A stretch of DNA of 64,000 bases from Axinella damicornis (GCA_963931865.1 OZ007508.1:7850956-7914955); one strand, 5' to 3'; positions 25,798-35,903 are shown, counted from the stretch's first letter. Program-made: numbers and translations. Notes: a model not told the origin generated them from the letters alone.

Positions 25798-26735
25798 GAA
25801 TGAAGCAGAACTACTGTCCTATATATATGCCGGGTTTGTGAGCTTTGTCACAGCAGTAGAAGACCTCCACTGGCGATAGGCTTGCATGTATGCAACGACT
25901 AGGCCCTCAAGCACTGGAAGAAACAGTCAATCAATTGGTGGAAGTCTCAACTAAAGTTGTACAAACAGATGTTTGTACCGCTCAACTCAGCTGAATGTAG
26001 CAGAGCTACTGACATTTATACCCGGTTCGTGAGCTTTGTCACAGAAGTAGAAGACCTCCACTGGCGATAGGCTTGCACCTATGCAACAACTAGGCCCTCA
26101 GGCACTGGAAGAAACAGTCAATCAATTGGTGGAAGTACCTACAAAATTGTAGGAAGTTGTACAAACAGATGCTTATATCAATCAACTCAGATGAATGAAG
26201 CAGAACTACTGACCTATGTGCCGGGTTTGTGAGCTTTGTCACAGTAGTAGAAGACCACCACTGGCGATAGGCTTGCATCTAAGACACGACTAGGCCCTCA
26301 AACCCTCAAAGTCAATCTATCGGTGGAAGTCTCTACTAAAGTGTAGGAAGTTGTACAAACAGATGCTTATACCACTCAACTCAGCTGAATGAGGCTGACC
26401 TTATGCCATGTATATGAGCTTTGTCACAGTAGCAGAAGACCTCCACCGGCGATACACTTGCATTTATGCAACGAGTAGGCACTCAAGCACTGGAAGAAGC
26501 AGTCAATCAATTGGTGGACATCCGTAGGAAGTTGTACAAACAGATGCTTATACCACTCAACTCAGCTGAATGAAGGAGAATTACTGACCTCATGCCATGT
26601 TTGTGAGCTTTGTTACAGTAGTAGAAGACCTCCACCAGCGATAGGCTCTCATCTATGCCACGACCAAGCCCTCAAACACTCGGCGAAGCAGTCAATCTAT
26701 TGGTGGAAGCCTCTACAAAAGTGTAGGAAGTTGTT

Positions 26736-27393
26736 GAGTGGTATACACATCTGTTTGTACAACTTCCTACAGTTTAGTAGGTACTTCCACCAATTGATTG
26801 ACTATTTCTTCCAGTGCTAGAGGGCCTAGTCATTGCGTAGATACAAGCCTATCGCCAGTGGAGGTCTTCTACTGCTGCGACAAAGCTTACAAACCCGGCA
26901 TATATATAGGTCAGTAGTTCTGCTTCATTCATCTGAGTTGATTAGTATAAGCATCTGTTTGTACAACTTCCTACAATTTTGTAGAGACTTCCAGCAATTG
27001 ATTGACTGTTTCTTCCAGTGCTTGAGGGCCTAGTTGTTGCATAGGTGCAAGCCTATCGCCAGTGGAGGTCTTCTACTACTGTAACAAATCTTACAATCTC
27101 TGCATAGTGGCCACTTGTTCTGCTCTGTTGTGCTGACATGGGTGTTATCAGCATCTAATTTTTCTAATCAGCTTCTCTAAAGTAGAGACCTCCACCAAAT
27201 TGAGTGACTGTTTCTGTAAGTACTTGAGGGCCGTAGTCTTTGCATAGATGCAGGCAAATCTCCAGTGGAGGTCTTCTACCATAATGAATAAGCTTACAAA
27301 TCCAGCGTATTGGTCTGCGGTTGTGCTACATTCAGCCGAGATGGGTGGTATACGCATCAGTTTGTACGACCACCTGCAATTTTGTAGAGCCTT
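26736..27393 (-). repeat. Inverted satellite segment (about 3.5 units)
   Basis: After 26735 the units run in the opposite direction (CATCTGTTTGTACAACTTCC, TGGAGGTCTTCTACTGC). The junction forms a palindrome of TGTAGGAAGTTGT and ACAACTTCCTACA with about 24 bases between. The inverted units resemble the diverged edge units (compare 25321-25640 with 27140-27390), not the core. The segment ends where the left terminus of element 2 begins. Confidence 0.85.
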
Positions 27394-27480
27394 CAACAGT
27401 ACCGCAGTACTTATCTAAGATGAATCTGATTGGTCACTTTTTTATGACATAATCTAGGCGTAATATAAACCGAACACAAA

Positions 27481-27905
27481 CACCGCAAACTCTGCAAACA
27501 GTGCAAACTCTGCAAACAGTGCAAACTCTGCAAACAGCGCAAACAGTGCAAACAGTGCAAACTCTGCAAACAGCGCAAACAGTGCAAACTCTGCAAACAG
27601 TGCAAACTCTGCAAACAGCGCAAACAGTGCAAACAGTGCAAACTCTGCAAACAGCGCAAACAGTGCAAACTCTGCAAACAGTGCAAACTCTGCAAACAGC
27701 GCAAACAGTCCAAACTCTGCAAACAGTGCAAACAGCGCAAACTCTGCAAACAGCGCAAACAGTGCAAACTCTGCAAACTCTCCAAACAGCGCAAACTCTG
27801 CAAACAGCGCAAACAGTGCAAACTCTGCAAACAGCGCAAACTCTGCAAACAGTGCAAACAGCACAAACTCTGCAAACAGCGCAAACTCTGCAAACAGTGC
27901 AAACT
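27481..27905 (+). repeat. 9-bp array, plus orientation (GCAAACTCT/AGT/AGC)
   Basis: About 47 units of nine bases, each GCAAAC plus TCT, AGT or AGC. No unit contains a stop in any frame, so long frames appear on both strands (Gln-Thr-Leu/Val/Ala, Leu-Phe-Ala, Cys-Leu-Gln). There is no start context, domain or non-repeat flank that supports translation. Confidence 0.9.
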
Positions 27906-28384
27906 CAGTAATATATATATTAAAGCCAGTGCAGCAAACTCATTATTAAAGCCAGTGCAAACTCTCCCAACAGTGCAACAGTAAAGCATAATCACATACC
28001 TATAAGGGAGGAGGGTGGGGGTGTTGGCAGATTAGGGTGTGGAATTATTCTATGGGTTAGAGTTATAGGTTAGGGTCAGGGCTAGGGTTAGGGTTAGGGT
28101 TAGGGTTAGGGCCTGGGTTGGGGTTAGGGTAATGGTTAAGGTTAGGATAAGCAGACCTCCATAATTAAGACTAATATAAGTTTACCAGTCTTAGTCGTGG
28201 ACAGTGTATGGAGAATTCAAGCATGGGGCTGCTAATAAAATTAATTTTACAACCTGTGGACCCTCCTCCATCATATAAAAAATCAAACCACAATTGGTGT
28301 AGGGTGGGTGGGTGGGTTCCATGCAATAATACTCACAATGCCAGATATCTATGGGTTCCAATAAACTACTGTAAGGATGAGCTA
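27906..28384. other. Spacer with telomere-like tract
   Basis: Holds a duplicated phrase TATTAAAGCCAGTGCA (about 27917 and 27944) and a G-rich stretch leading into the TTAGGG tract. The remainder (28150-28384) has no recognisable feature. Confidence 0.5.
28068..28152 (+). repeat. Interstitial telomere-like repeat (TTAGGG)n
   Basis: Four to five perfect TTAGGG units at about 28080-28110, flanked by degenerate forms (GTCAGGG, GCTAGGG, CCTGGG, TTGGGG, TAATGG, TTAAGG). TTAGGG is the animal telomere repeat. The tract is short and inside element 2, so it is interstitial. Confidence 0.8.
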
Positions 28385-29455
28385 TTTTGTTTGCAGAGTT
28401 TGCACTGTTTGCAGTTTGCGCTGTTAACACTTTGCAGCGTTTGCACGGTTTGCACTGTTTGCAGAGTTTGCGCTGTTTGCAGTTTGCACTGTTTGCAGAG
28501 TTTGCGCTGTTTGCAGAGTTTGCGCTGTTTGCAGGGTTTGCAGAGTTTGCACTGTTTGCACTGTTTGCGCTGTTCGCAGAGTTTGCTCTGTTTGCAGAGT
28601 TTGCGCTGTTTGCTGGGTTTGCAGAGTTTGCACTGTTTGCACTGTTTGCGCTGTTTACAGAGTTTGCGCTGTTTGCACTGTTTGCACTGTTTGCACGGTT
28701 TGCAGTATGCACTGTTTGCGCTGTTTGCAGTTTGCGCTGTTTGCAGTTTGCGCTGTTAACACTTTGCAGCGTTTGCACGGTTTGCACGTTTGCGCTGTTT
28801 GCAGAGTTAGCGCTGTTTGCACTGTTTGCAGAGTTTGCGCTGTTTGCAGTTTGCACTGTTTGCAAAGTTTGCGCTGTTTGCAGAGTTTGCGCTGTTTGCA
28901 GGGTTTGCAGAGTTTGCACTGTTTGCGCTGTTCGCAGAGTTTGCTCTGTTTGCAGAGTTTGCGCTGTTTGCTGGGTTTGCAGAGTTTGCACTGTTTGCAC
29001 TGTTTGCGCTGTTTGCAGAGTTTGCGCTGTTTGCACTGTTTGCACTGTTTGCAGTTTGCACTGTTTGCGCTGTTTGCAGAGTTTGCGCTGTTTGCACTGT
29101 TTGCAGAGTTTGCACTGTTTGCAGAGTTTGCAGAGTTTGCACTGTTTGCACTGTTTGCAGTTTGCGCTGTTTGCACTGTTTGCGCTGTTTGCACTGTTTG
29201 CACTGTTTGCACTGTTTGTGCTGTTTGCACTGTTTGCAGTTTGCGCTGTTTGCACTGTTTGCAGAGTTTGCACTGTTTGCACTGTTTGCGCTGTTTGCGC
29301 TGTTTGCAGAGTTTGCAGAGTTTGCACTGTTTGCGCTGTTTGCAGAGTTTGCACTGTTTGCAGAGTTTGCGCTGTTTGCACTGTTTGCAGAGTTTGTACT
29401 GTTTGCACTGTTTGCAGAGTTTGCGCTGTTTGCAGAGTTTGCAGAGTTTGCACTG
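28385..29455 (-). repeat. 9-bp array, minus orientation
   Basis: About 1.07 kb of TTTGCAGAG, TTTGCACTG and TTTGCGCTG units, the reverse complement of the array at 27481-27905. Internal blocks are duplicated: GTTAACACTTTGCAGCG occurs at about 28430 and 28755, and GCTGTTTGCTGGGTTTGC at about 28604 and 28961. The frames of up to 440 codons are repeat translations. Confidence 0.9.
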
Positions 29456-29467
29456 TTCTCTGGGGTA

Positions 29468-30243
29468 TTAAGGCCAGGCAGAAATTATTTTGTGTACATT
29501 TTGTCTGAAACATATTGTACTACAACTCTGATATGAATGAATAAAACTGCACTTTTGTACAATTGTTCAATGTGTTGGACTTTTAGCTCACAATTGCTAA
29601 TTGAATTAGTCACGTGCCAAAGCACGTGCTCTTAGACACGCCCACTGAAGATGGACTGTCCAGACAGCTGTTGAGAGAACTGGACAGTGCAGCAGGATAG
29701 CAGGCAGGACAGCTATAGCCTCAAAAGAATGCTTACTCAGGATACTCAAGTTCTACCGAGTAGGGTTTTTCAATTCCACGAGTAAACAGAGATACAGCGA
29801 AAAATTCGTTTTTGTGTGTATTCTGTGCCGATACAATGCCGTCCTTAACACAAACTACACGGATAATCGACATCCTACTCGGTGAAATACAATAAATCAT
29901 CAAGACACTTCATTTCATACCGAAAGCAGTGCCCAAGCTAGCCGCTGCGCTCCTCCAGAATCGTCGCCACATAGGTCCTTAACCCGCGGCCATGATTGAC
30001 TGATGTACTGCCGTTTGAACTCAACGCAGGAGCGACGGCACGGATTCACACAAGGAACTACCAAAGGTAATGACTACAACTAGCACAAAGCGAAGCTACA
30101 GCTATCGCTGAGAGAGACAAACTAGCAGACTTTACTTCGCTCAGTATTAAACACCGCCATTAGCTTTCTCCGTGCACTATTACGTAATTCCGTGTACTTT
30201 CCGTATAACGTTAATCGAATAATCCAGGCGCGCGCCTGGCCTT
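29468..30243. mobile_element. Nested element splitting the 9-bp array
   Basis: It starts TTAAGGCCAGGC and ends GCCTGGCCTTA, an 11-bp terminal inverted repeat. The same minus-oriented 9-bp array lies on both sides, so it looks inserted. It carries a palindrome CACGTGCCAAAGCACGTG (near 29610) and an inner inverted pair CTACCGAGTAGG / CCTACTCGGT. There is no coding sequence. The junction bases on both sides differ from the array, so the target duplication could not be read. Confidence 0.5.
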
Positions 30244-30246
30244 AGT

Positions 30247-30446
30247 GCCGCAGAGTTTGCGCTGTTTGCAGAGTTTGCACTGTTTGCAGAGTTTGCGCTG
30301 TTTGCACTGTTTGCAGAGTTTGCACTGTTTGCAGAGTTTGCGCTGTTTGCAGAGTTTGCAGAGTTTGCACTGTTTGCGCTGTTTGCAGAGTTTGCACTGT
30401 TTGCAGAGTTTGCGCTGTTTGCACTGTTTGCAGAGTTTGCGTGGGT
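30247..30446 (-). repeat. 9-bp array, minus orientation, distal block
   Basis: About 22 units of the same three types, continuing the array at 28385-29455 beyond the nested element and ending next to the right sub-terminal repeat. Confidence 0.9.
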
Positions 30447-30470
30447 TGCAGTTTTGAAGGAATTTACAAA

Positions 30471-30570
30471 ATAATTGTCACGTGATCCAACCAATGAAAT
30501 TAACTTTAGATAAAATATTATGTGCAAGCTACTTTGGCCAATCAGATTAAGCTTAGATAACTACTGCGGG
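30471..30570 (+). repeat. Right terminus of element 2
   Basis: The sub-terminal 57 bp match 8272-8328. They are followed by GCCAATCAGATTAAGCTTAG and ATAACTACTGCGGG, the inverted counterpart of the left tip. The phrase CCAAT-ATTAA-CTTAGATAA appears twice in this region, suggesting a duplicated binding-site-like motif. Confidence 0.65.
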
Positions 30571-30588
30571 ATGGATAAGCTCCCAGAG

Positions 30589-30676
30589 CTCGCAGACCCT
30601 TTTCCTGTTTGGGGGTGTGGCCGGAAGTTCGCTTTCGGCCACACCCCCAAACTGGAAAAAGCGTCTGGCCTGCGAG
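30589..30676. mobile_element. Hairpin element with GGGGGTGTGGCCG stem
   Basis: CTCGCAGACCCTTTTCC, GTTTGGGGGTGTGGCCG, a 12-base loop, then CGGCCACACCCCCAAAC and GGCCTGCGAG. It is followed by ACTA, giving the GCGAGACTA end also seen at 49436. Probably a small hairpin MITE. Confidence 0.6.
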
Positions 30677-30692
30677 ACTATAGAGGCTGAGG

Positions 30693-30790
30693 TAGTCTAT
30701 CGACGTCGCGACAAATTTCTCTCGCTCCGGAAGTTGGGGGCGGGGCGTAACTTCCGGAGCGAGAGAAATTTGGTCTAGCTCGATAGACTA
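30693..30790. mobile_element. 98-bp hairpin MITE with 9-bp target duplication
   Basis: The ends TAGTCTATCGA and TCGATAGACTA pair. The long stem includes AAATTTCTCTCGCTCCGG and CCGGAGCGAGAGAAATTT, with a G-rich loop. It is flanked by the perfect 9-bp direct repeat AGGCTGAGG (30684-30692 and 30791-30799). No coding sequence. Confidence 0.8.
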
Positions 30791-30799
30791 AGGCTGAGG

Positions 30800-32690
30800 C
30801 CATGGAACTACCTCCAGGAGCAGAGGGAGAAGCTGGATATGAACGAAACTGTCACAGATCCACTTGGTGAGATCGAAGGCTCATCCTATAGTCCTGGTGG
30901 CGGGCAAGCAATGATACGCGCGCGTGACCGCGCAATAATTGGAGGCGTGGTTCGAGTTCCAAATCATCGCTCTCGAGCGCTCCAGCAGCAGCCATCCAAG
31001 ATGCTGTGCCACCTTTCTTCTTCCAAGGCTGTTGGGCATCCATTGACAGCGTGTCTAGTTGAGCGCTACGTTATACGTACTTCGTACCGTGACAACGCCA
31101 GCTGCAAATCTCGGCGAAATACAGCACTGGTTTTTCTGTACGTCTCAAAAATCAGCTGAACGTATTTAGCTAAAATGCTCTTCGCAGGCAGCTCTTCCAC
31201 TGGTTACTCGAGGGGGCTACGTTGTCATATGGCGTCGAACGAACGTCTCATCGTGGTTTCTCCCCTGCAAGATGTACAAAAACAGGAAAATTGACCTCGC
31301 GGTAACACTGTTAACTCCGTATCCGGCTAGTTCGGAAGCGTACTTACATAAACTCAACGTAGCCCCCTCCAGACTGGGCCTGTCTCGATCCTGAGAAAGA
31401 ACAGCAGCAGTAGCTTGCGTGCAATGAAACTGAGACGTACAGAAAAATTATTAATTCCATCAATACTGAATAATTCGCTGTCTCCGTTGCGGCTGCTCCA
31501 GAACATCCTGGCTTGGTACATAAGTAGCACTTACCATGAAGTGTTTGATTACCACATTTGGTTTCCATCCATGGCAGGACTTGCAGGTTACAACATATTT
31601 TAGATGACATAATTATTAATTCCAAAATCACTTGCCCGCCACCTTAATAGTATCTGGGCCAGGGATAATTTTGCATGCATTATATACACTGTGGTGTGTA
31701 CTGCAGATGTAATTCAGTTGATGGGGGAGGTGAGATGTGATGGGAAAGGAAGGTGAGGGACTTGCTGGAGTGTATTACAGACAGTCTTGAGGACTGCGTG
31801 AAGCGGAGGAGATTATAGAAGTTTGTAATTAGTCTGTGGAAGCAACCTCGTAATTGCGATGTGAGCCAACTGTTTGTGCTCTTGTTTTTGTGATCCACAG
31901 ATGAAGCTGAGTAGTTCTTTGGTACCTACAGTGGTAGGGTAGTTGAGTGTGTAGACAAGGGTTCTCTGTGTCCGCTTTGAACCTTGTTCCAATGATACTG
32001 CCGTCTGTGCTTGGTAAATAATGTAGATATATGTAGTCAACTATTCGCGACTAGGCAGAATTATAATCGCCCCAGTGAGCAGCCCTCTGCCCGATGGATG
32101 GACCGATGTTCAAACTTGTAGATTCTCATCCCAGAGAGCCTCCAACGACATGTTCTGGAAAAGAGCAAGGGGAAATCTATTGCCACGAAGTAGCCAGCAT
32201 GTTGCCTATGCACTGGTACCAAAATGGGTGGGGGCATGCTCACACCCACTTGATCACCTTCAGCTAGATAAAACGCGAATTTTCTTAACAGCCATCACAT
32301 TTGGTATGCTCCCTTAGTACAACACATAGTTACTAAGTCCCATCAAGGACAAGTATATATCTTCGGGACGTTGCTTGAGGGAGGGGCTTTTGTTTTTTGT
32401 CATCTAAAGCTATACCGTATTATGGTGAAAAATCGTTATTATAGCATCAAAGTTAGCTCATGAAAGTGCACTTTGTACCAATACCCCTAGACAGTCTTTG
32501 CACCTGAGTAGGGAGAGGAGAGGAAGAGATGGATTAATGTAATGAGGATGTCCACTAGCCTCATTTCCATTGGACTCGTGTGATGGTCTGGGAATGAGCA
32601 CAAGTATCTAACACTGTGTGTGGTGTTGTGTATGTGGTGTGTGTCTTGCAATGTTCTAACGAAGGAAGTGCATATCTAGTCTTGATCTCC
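30800..32690. other. No gene recognised
   Basis: Mixed-composition sequence. Open frames of up to 106 codons (for example 30839-31159 plus, 31344-31631 minus) show no domain, conserved motif or splice context. A weak polyadenylation-like or simple-sequence content only. Confidence 0.3.
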
Positions 32691-32696
32691 TCTCAG

Positions 32697-32845
32697 CCCT
32701 TCCCTCTCCCCCTGTCTCCTCTCTCCCTCCTCTCTCCCTCCTCTCTCCCTCCCTCCTTCCCTCCCTCCCTCCCTCCCTCCCTCCCTCCCTCCCTCCCTCC
32801 CTCCCTCCCTCCCTCCCTCCCTCCCTCCCTCCCTCCATCCCCCCA
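32697..32845 (+). repeat. CCCT/CTCC polypyrimidine microsatellite
   Basis: A nearly uninterrupted run of CCTC tetranucleotides of about 100 bp with imperfect pyrimidine flanks. The Ser-Leu-Pro-rich frame is repeat-derived. It precedes CTTCCAG, so it may serve as the pyrimidine tract of a splice acceptor. Confidence 0.85.
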
Positions 32846-33006
32846 TCCCTTTCTCTTTTCTTCCAGGTTGGTCTTCAGAGGAAGCGATTCCTCCTCTACC
32901 CTAGCATGACTCTCCCCACAACACCCAGCAAGAGAGGGACAGACAGGTGGGTGGGTCTTGCATGAAACCATATATGGGATTGTCAGACTAACGTCTCATT
33001 GCTGCA

Positions 33007-33487
33007 TTGGAATTCCGAAACTATGTACTGCATCAAGAACTTGCAATCCTGATCACTGCTACTGCAGATTCTCCCATGGCAGTTTTCCGTACTAAGATTA
33101 GAGCACACAACAATTTTAGTTTTTACGACACTCCCCCCTCACTCCCTCCTGAGCGGGATTTGCCCTCTTTTCTAGATGAGTCTGATGAGATGGACCTTCC
33201 AAGTGGCGTCTTCTCTGTTGTATTCGAGTGTCAGTCTGAGGAGTGGAGGACCTTTTTCCTTACTGGGAGCTATTGCAACGGCTTTGAGTCCCCTCTAAAC
33301 CAAAGCTACCAAAGTCAAGTTGCAAAAAGTTGGCTATAGCGGCCACACAGCCATCACCTGGAAAAATGAATGCCCTACCGATGGTCACCTTGGATCGCTG
33401 GAGTGAACTAGGATGCTTCACTGATTTCGATGATGTCGAGGGCTGCTCATCTTCGCCCAGTCGTTTGGCAGCCATAAAACAAGTTGT
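33007..33487 (+). CDS. Candidate coding segment of unknown function
   Basis: An open frame to 33339 has protein-like composition, with an acidic stretch (FLDESDEMDLPSG) followed by VFSVVFECQSEEWRTFF. An overlapping second frame (33367-33487) includes TDFDDVEGCSSSPSRLAA and runs into a good donor (GTT, then GTAAGT at 33494). A frameshift or intron between the two would be needed. No family recognised; could be chance. Confidence 0.25.
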
Positions 33488-33524
33488 AAGTGCTGAAGGA
33501 CCTTTTCCGTGCTTGCGTAAATGA

Positions 33525-34295
33525 CATCTACCCCCTCTACCGTCAATCACTATGTCACCATATGAAAGTCAGCCAGTGAAATGTGAGAAATAGAACATTT
33601 TTAAGGCTAAGTAGCTGCAATCATTATTACTCTCTGCACTGTGAGTTCCAAGCCGGTATTTGTACCAGAGCACCAAGAATCCGAATGTCCGATTTTCAGT
33701 TGCAATAATCAATTTGGAATTGGTCTAAAGCATAAAGCATCTACCAGCTCGATATGCTCCTGTCTCTATGTATGTTACAAGTCACCTACATACTTGTGAC
33801 TGTTCATGTGAAGCACACAGTAAACTCTTGTTTGCTCTTTGAGGTTCATTCGCACACTTGCCTCTATGTATACGTAAACGAAGGTGGGAGCTCTTTCGAT
33901 GTTGAATGCGGAAACACTCGAAAGAGCACCCACCCCCCTGTTCAGAGAACATGTAAGGTGCACCGCTCTTTCGCGAGAGTACGGTAGTAATACAAATGTG
34001 ATTGAGTGTTTTTCCCTGGACGTTCCATGTTTTGGAACAGTCTTCCACCCTCTGTATGTAGCTCATGTAGCAGTTCTGTTTGAGTACATTCCCAGGCCTG
34101 CACCACTTTCAGTTTCGGTTGCACAAAGAACAGCATCCTTCATTATGAACCTCATGAATACGTGCATGGCTGTTAGATTTCACCTCTACATGTACTACTG
34201 CCACACTAAAGTCAAAGGAATTTTAGTACTAAGCATGCTGTATTTACTTCAAACCAAGCTGTCAGCTGCTGCGATGTATGGCACTGCAGATACCT
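33525..34295. other. Non-coding with a 52-bp hairpin
   Basis: Holds an inverted repeat at 33883-33934: GGTGGG, GCTCTTTCGA, spacer, TCGAAAGAGC, CCCACC. No gene was recognised in the rest. Confidence 0.45.
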
Positions 34296-34570
34296 AGCCC
34301 AGTTCTCAGGCCATCCCCACTGCCAGTGTTTGATTGCTTTCTTGTATGCATACTTCATGCAATGATACTGGCGGTTGGACTGGCCTGGGAACGAGGCCAG
34401 TGCATGCTTAAGCCCTTTGCCGTGAATGCGGTGAGAAGAATCTTGAGAGGTTTCGTGTTCAGGATACCGGTTATATTAGAGACCCACATTGTGCCTGGGT
34501 ACCATAGCCTCGTTCCCAGGCCATTTCCGTTTCAGTTGCATGAGTGCAGAATTCCAGGAGACAGAGGATT
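34296..34570. repeat. Degraded TAGCCTCG-family pieces
   Basis: TAGCCCAGTTCTCAGGCC (about 34297) pairs with GGCCTGGGAACGAGGCCA (about 34380). A third end, TAGCCTCGTTCCCAGGCC, lies at about 34505. They are short relatives of the elements at 43.2, 50.4 and 61.7 kb. No clear target duplications. Confidence 0.45.
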
Positions 34571-35627
34571 ACTTGATAAAGGAATCATGTCTATATTGGT
34601 TCATGAGGAGCATACGTAAATCGGTCATGTTCTAACACGCAGGCTGTGAAGTGCAGTGAGCTCGTTGGCTTCTATGTGTCTCCGGAGGTATGGTGTAGCC
34701 TGGTGCATGCCGGCAGTGAGGACAAGTGCCGGCTGCTGAGTGGGTGCGACAAAGACAAACATGGCAAGCACGGTGGCCGTGGGCCTGGTCCAGTGTGCCA
34801 GCTGTCTCACTGTGTTAGGGGACGAGGGGGATGTACCAGGTTGGACATTAATTTCCGTCGCTAGCTTAGATATACTGCCGACCCATATAGATGTGCGGAG
34901 TCCTGCTAGTAATAAGTATTTTGCTACGTATAATAATTATTATAGTCCGTATACTCCTGCTTGACAGTAGTCACTTTGGATATGCATGGTAGACCTTGCT
35001 ACAGTGTCCAACTAGTGTTCTGGATCAGTCATCATCCATTTGGCTTCGCTGGGTTAAAGTGATAAGTCCAGTTTGCTTCTTTCTACCAGTTGACTACACT
35101 GCCTAGGATGAGGCTAATGGCTCAGACATCCGACGTGAAGTGTTTATTCTGTCTGTAGCCTTATTCCCAGGTCATTCCCACCATCAGCATGGAGCTGCCT
35201 CCAACATGGTACCTTGGTGGTGGGAATGGAATTGGAAATGATGGGTCTGTCAGAACCAGCAAACCCAAGAGCGATGGATCAGGTTGTGTTTTGCCAATAT
35301 TTTTTAATCCTGTACAGCCAGTCTCTCAGGATGAAGACTGTGATGCTATTATGTACAAGTCGATTGCTCTAGAAAATTGTAACAGTTACCAGCATGCTAT
35401 GTTCTGGCCCTTTCTGACTGAACCTTGTCTAGTGATGTGTATACGGTCTTACAAGGTCTAGAATGGGTGGAAACATAGCATATTGACAAGACTTTTCAGA
35501 GAACCCATGAAAGTAATCTTTCAGATTACACGACATTATGGTGTAAATTACCGTTTACGTCATGTGTTATGGCTTAGGCCATACTGTGTATAAGTTGCTA
35601 ATTAATTATGTGCAAATTTCCCACCAG
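34571..35627. other. Weak exon-like segments, no gene called
   Basis: A possible small exon follows an acceptor at about 34636 (AACACGCAG) and reads AVKCSELVGFYVSPE before GTATGG. It is too short to assign. Another TAGCCT-type end lies near 35156. Nothing else was recognised. Confidence 0.25.
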
Positions 35628-35719
35628 GTTGATGGTGGATTTGAGGTACTGGCCTGCACTCATGACATGGACACCAGAGAGGGCCTCTGTCAGGCTCACG
35701 CAAGAGACATCCTCCGAAG
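35628..35719 (+). CDS. Candidate internal exon, unknown family
   Basis: Bounded by a good acceptor (TTTCCCACCAG) and donor (AAG, then GTGGGT). The frame reads VDGGFEVLACTHDMDTREGL then CQAHARDILR without a stop, ending in phase 2. The composition looks like real protein. Other candidate exons downstream on the same strand use the same GTGGGT donor form. I do not recognise the family. Confidence 0.4.
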
Positions 35720-35903
35720 GTGGGTGTGTCCCTGTGTATCCATTGCAGTACACTGGAATATCCATTGTAGTACACTGGTAATTCTACCGGGAAGCATCCT
35801 TTCCGGGCTGGATGGCCACAATCCTTTGTAGTGAAATTTTTACCTTGCACACTTAAGAGATGGAGACCATTAACATTGCAATTCATGTTGTGAAATCTGT
35901 ACC

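Larger units (their letters stand above)
8329..26735 (+). repeat. 200-bp satellite array, about 90 direct units
   Basis: Landmarks such as GGAAGTTGTACAAACAGATG recur at exactly 200-bp steps through most of 10741-24940 (for example 10741, 10941, 11141), with rare 1-2 base indels. Units near the left edge (8329-10740) and the right edge (24940-26735) are more diverged and vary in length, while the core is nearly uniform. This is the usual picture of homogenisation by unequal exchange. 200 is not a multiple of 3 and each unit carries stops, so no protein is encoded; the identical 62-codon frames at 11940 and 12140 are chance. The unit length is close to a nucleosome repeat. No other gene or element was found in the core. 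Confidence 0.95.
27394..30570. mobile_element. Foldback-type (TIR-MTR-like) element 2
   Basis: The left end 27394-27457 and right sub-end 30471-30527 match element 1 almost perfectly. The right tip 30537-30570 is an imperfect inverted copy of the left tip (shared CCGCAGTA, TTATCTAAG, AATCTGATTGG read inward). Inside are 9-bp arrays in plus orientation at 27481-27905 and in minus orientation at 28385-29455 and 30247-30446. No transposase was seen, so it is non-autonomous. The interior shares nothing with element 1 beyond this layout. Confidence 0.55.

Noticed and set aside
8329..26735. CENP-B-box-like motif in the satellite
   Set aside because: CCGGGTTCG is present but the spacing and the second half of the consensus do not fit.
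8329..26735. CRISPR array
   Set aside because: The units are contiguous 200-bp copies without unique spacers, and the context is an animal genome.
28191..29513. Open frame of 440 codons on the minus strand, and several of 200-370 codons on the other frames
   Set aside because: They are translations of the 9-bp array, which lacks stops in all frames. There is no start context, unique domain or splice support.
30948..30970. tRNA-like GGTTCGAGTTCC word
   Set aside because: No cloverleaf could be built around it; no matching acceptor or anticodon arm.
32616..32909. Ser-Leu-Pro-rich frame over the CCCT tract, and similar frames at 55.6 kb
   Set aside because: Microsatellite translation only.
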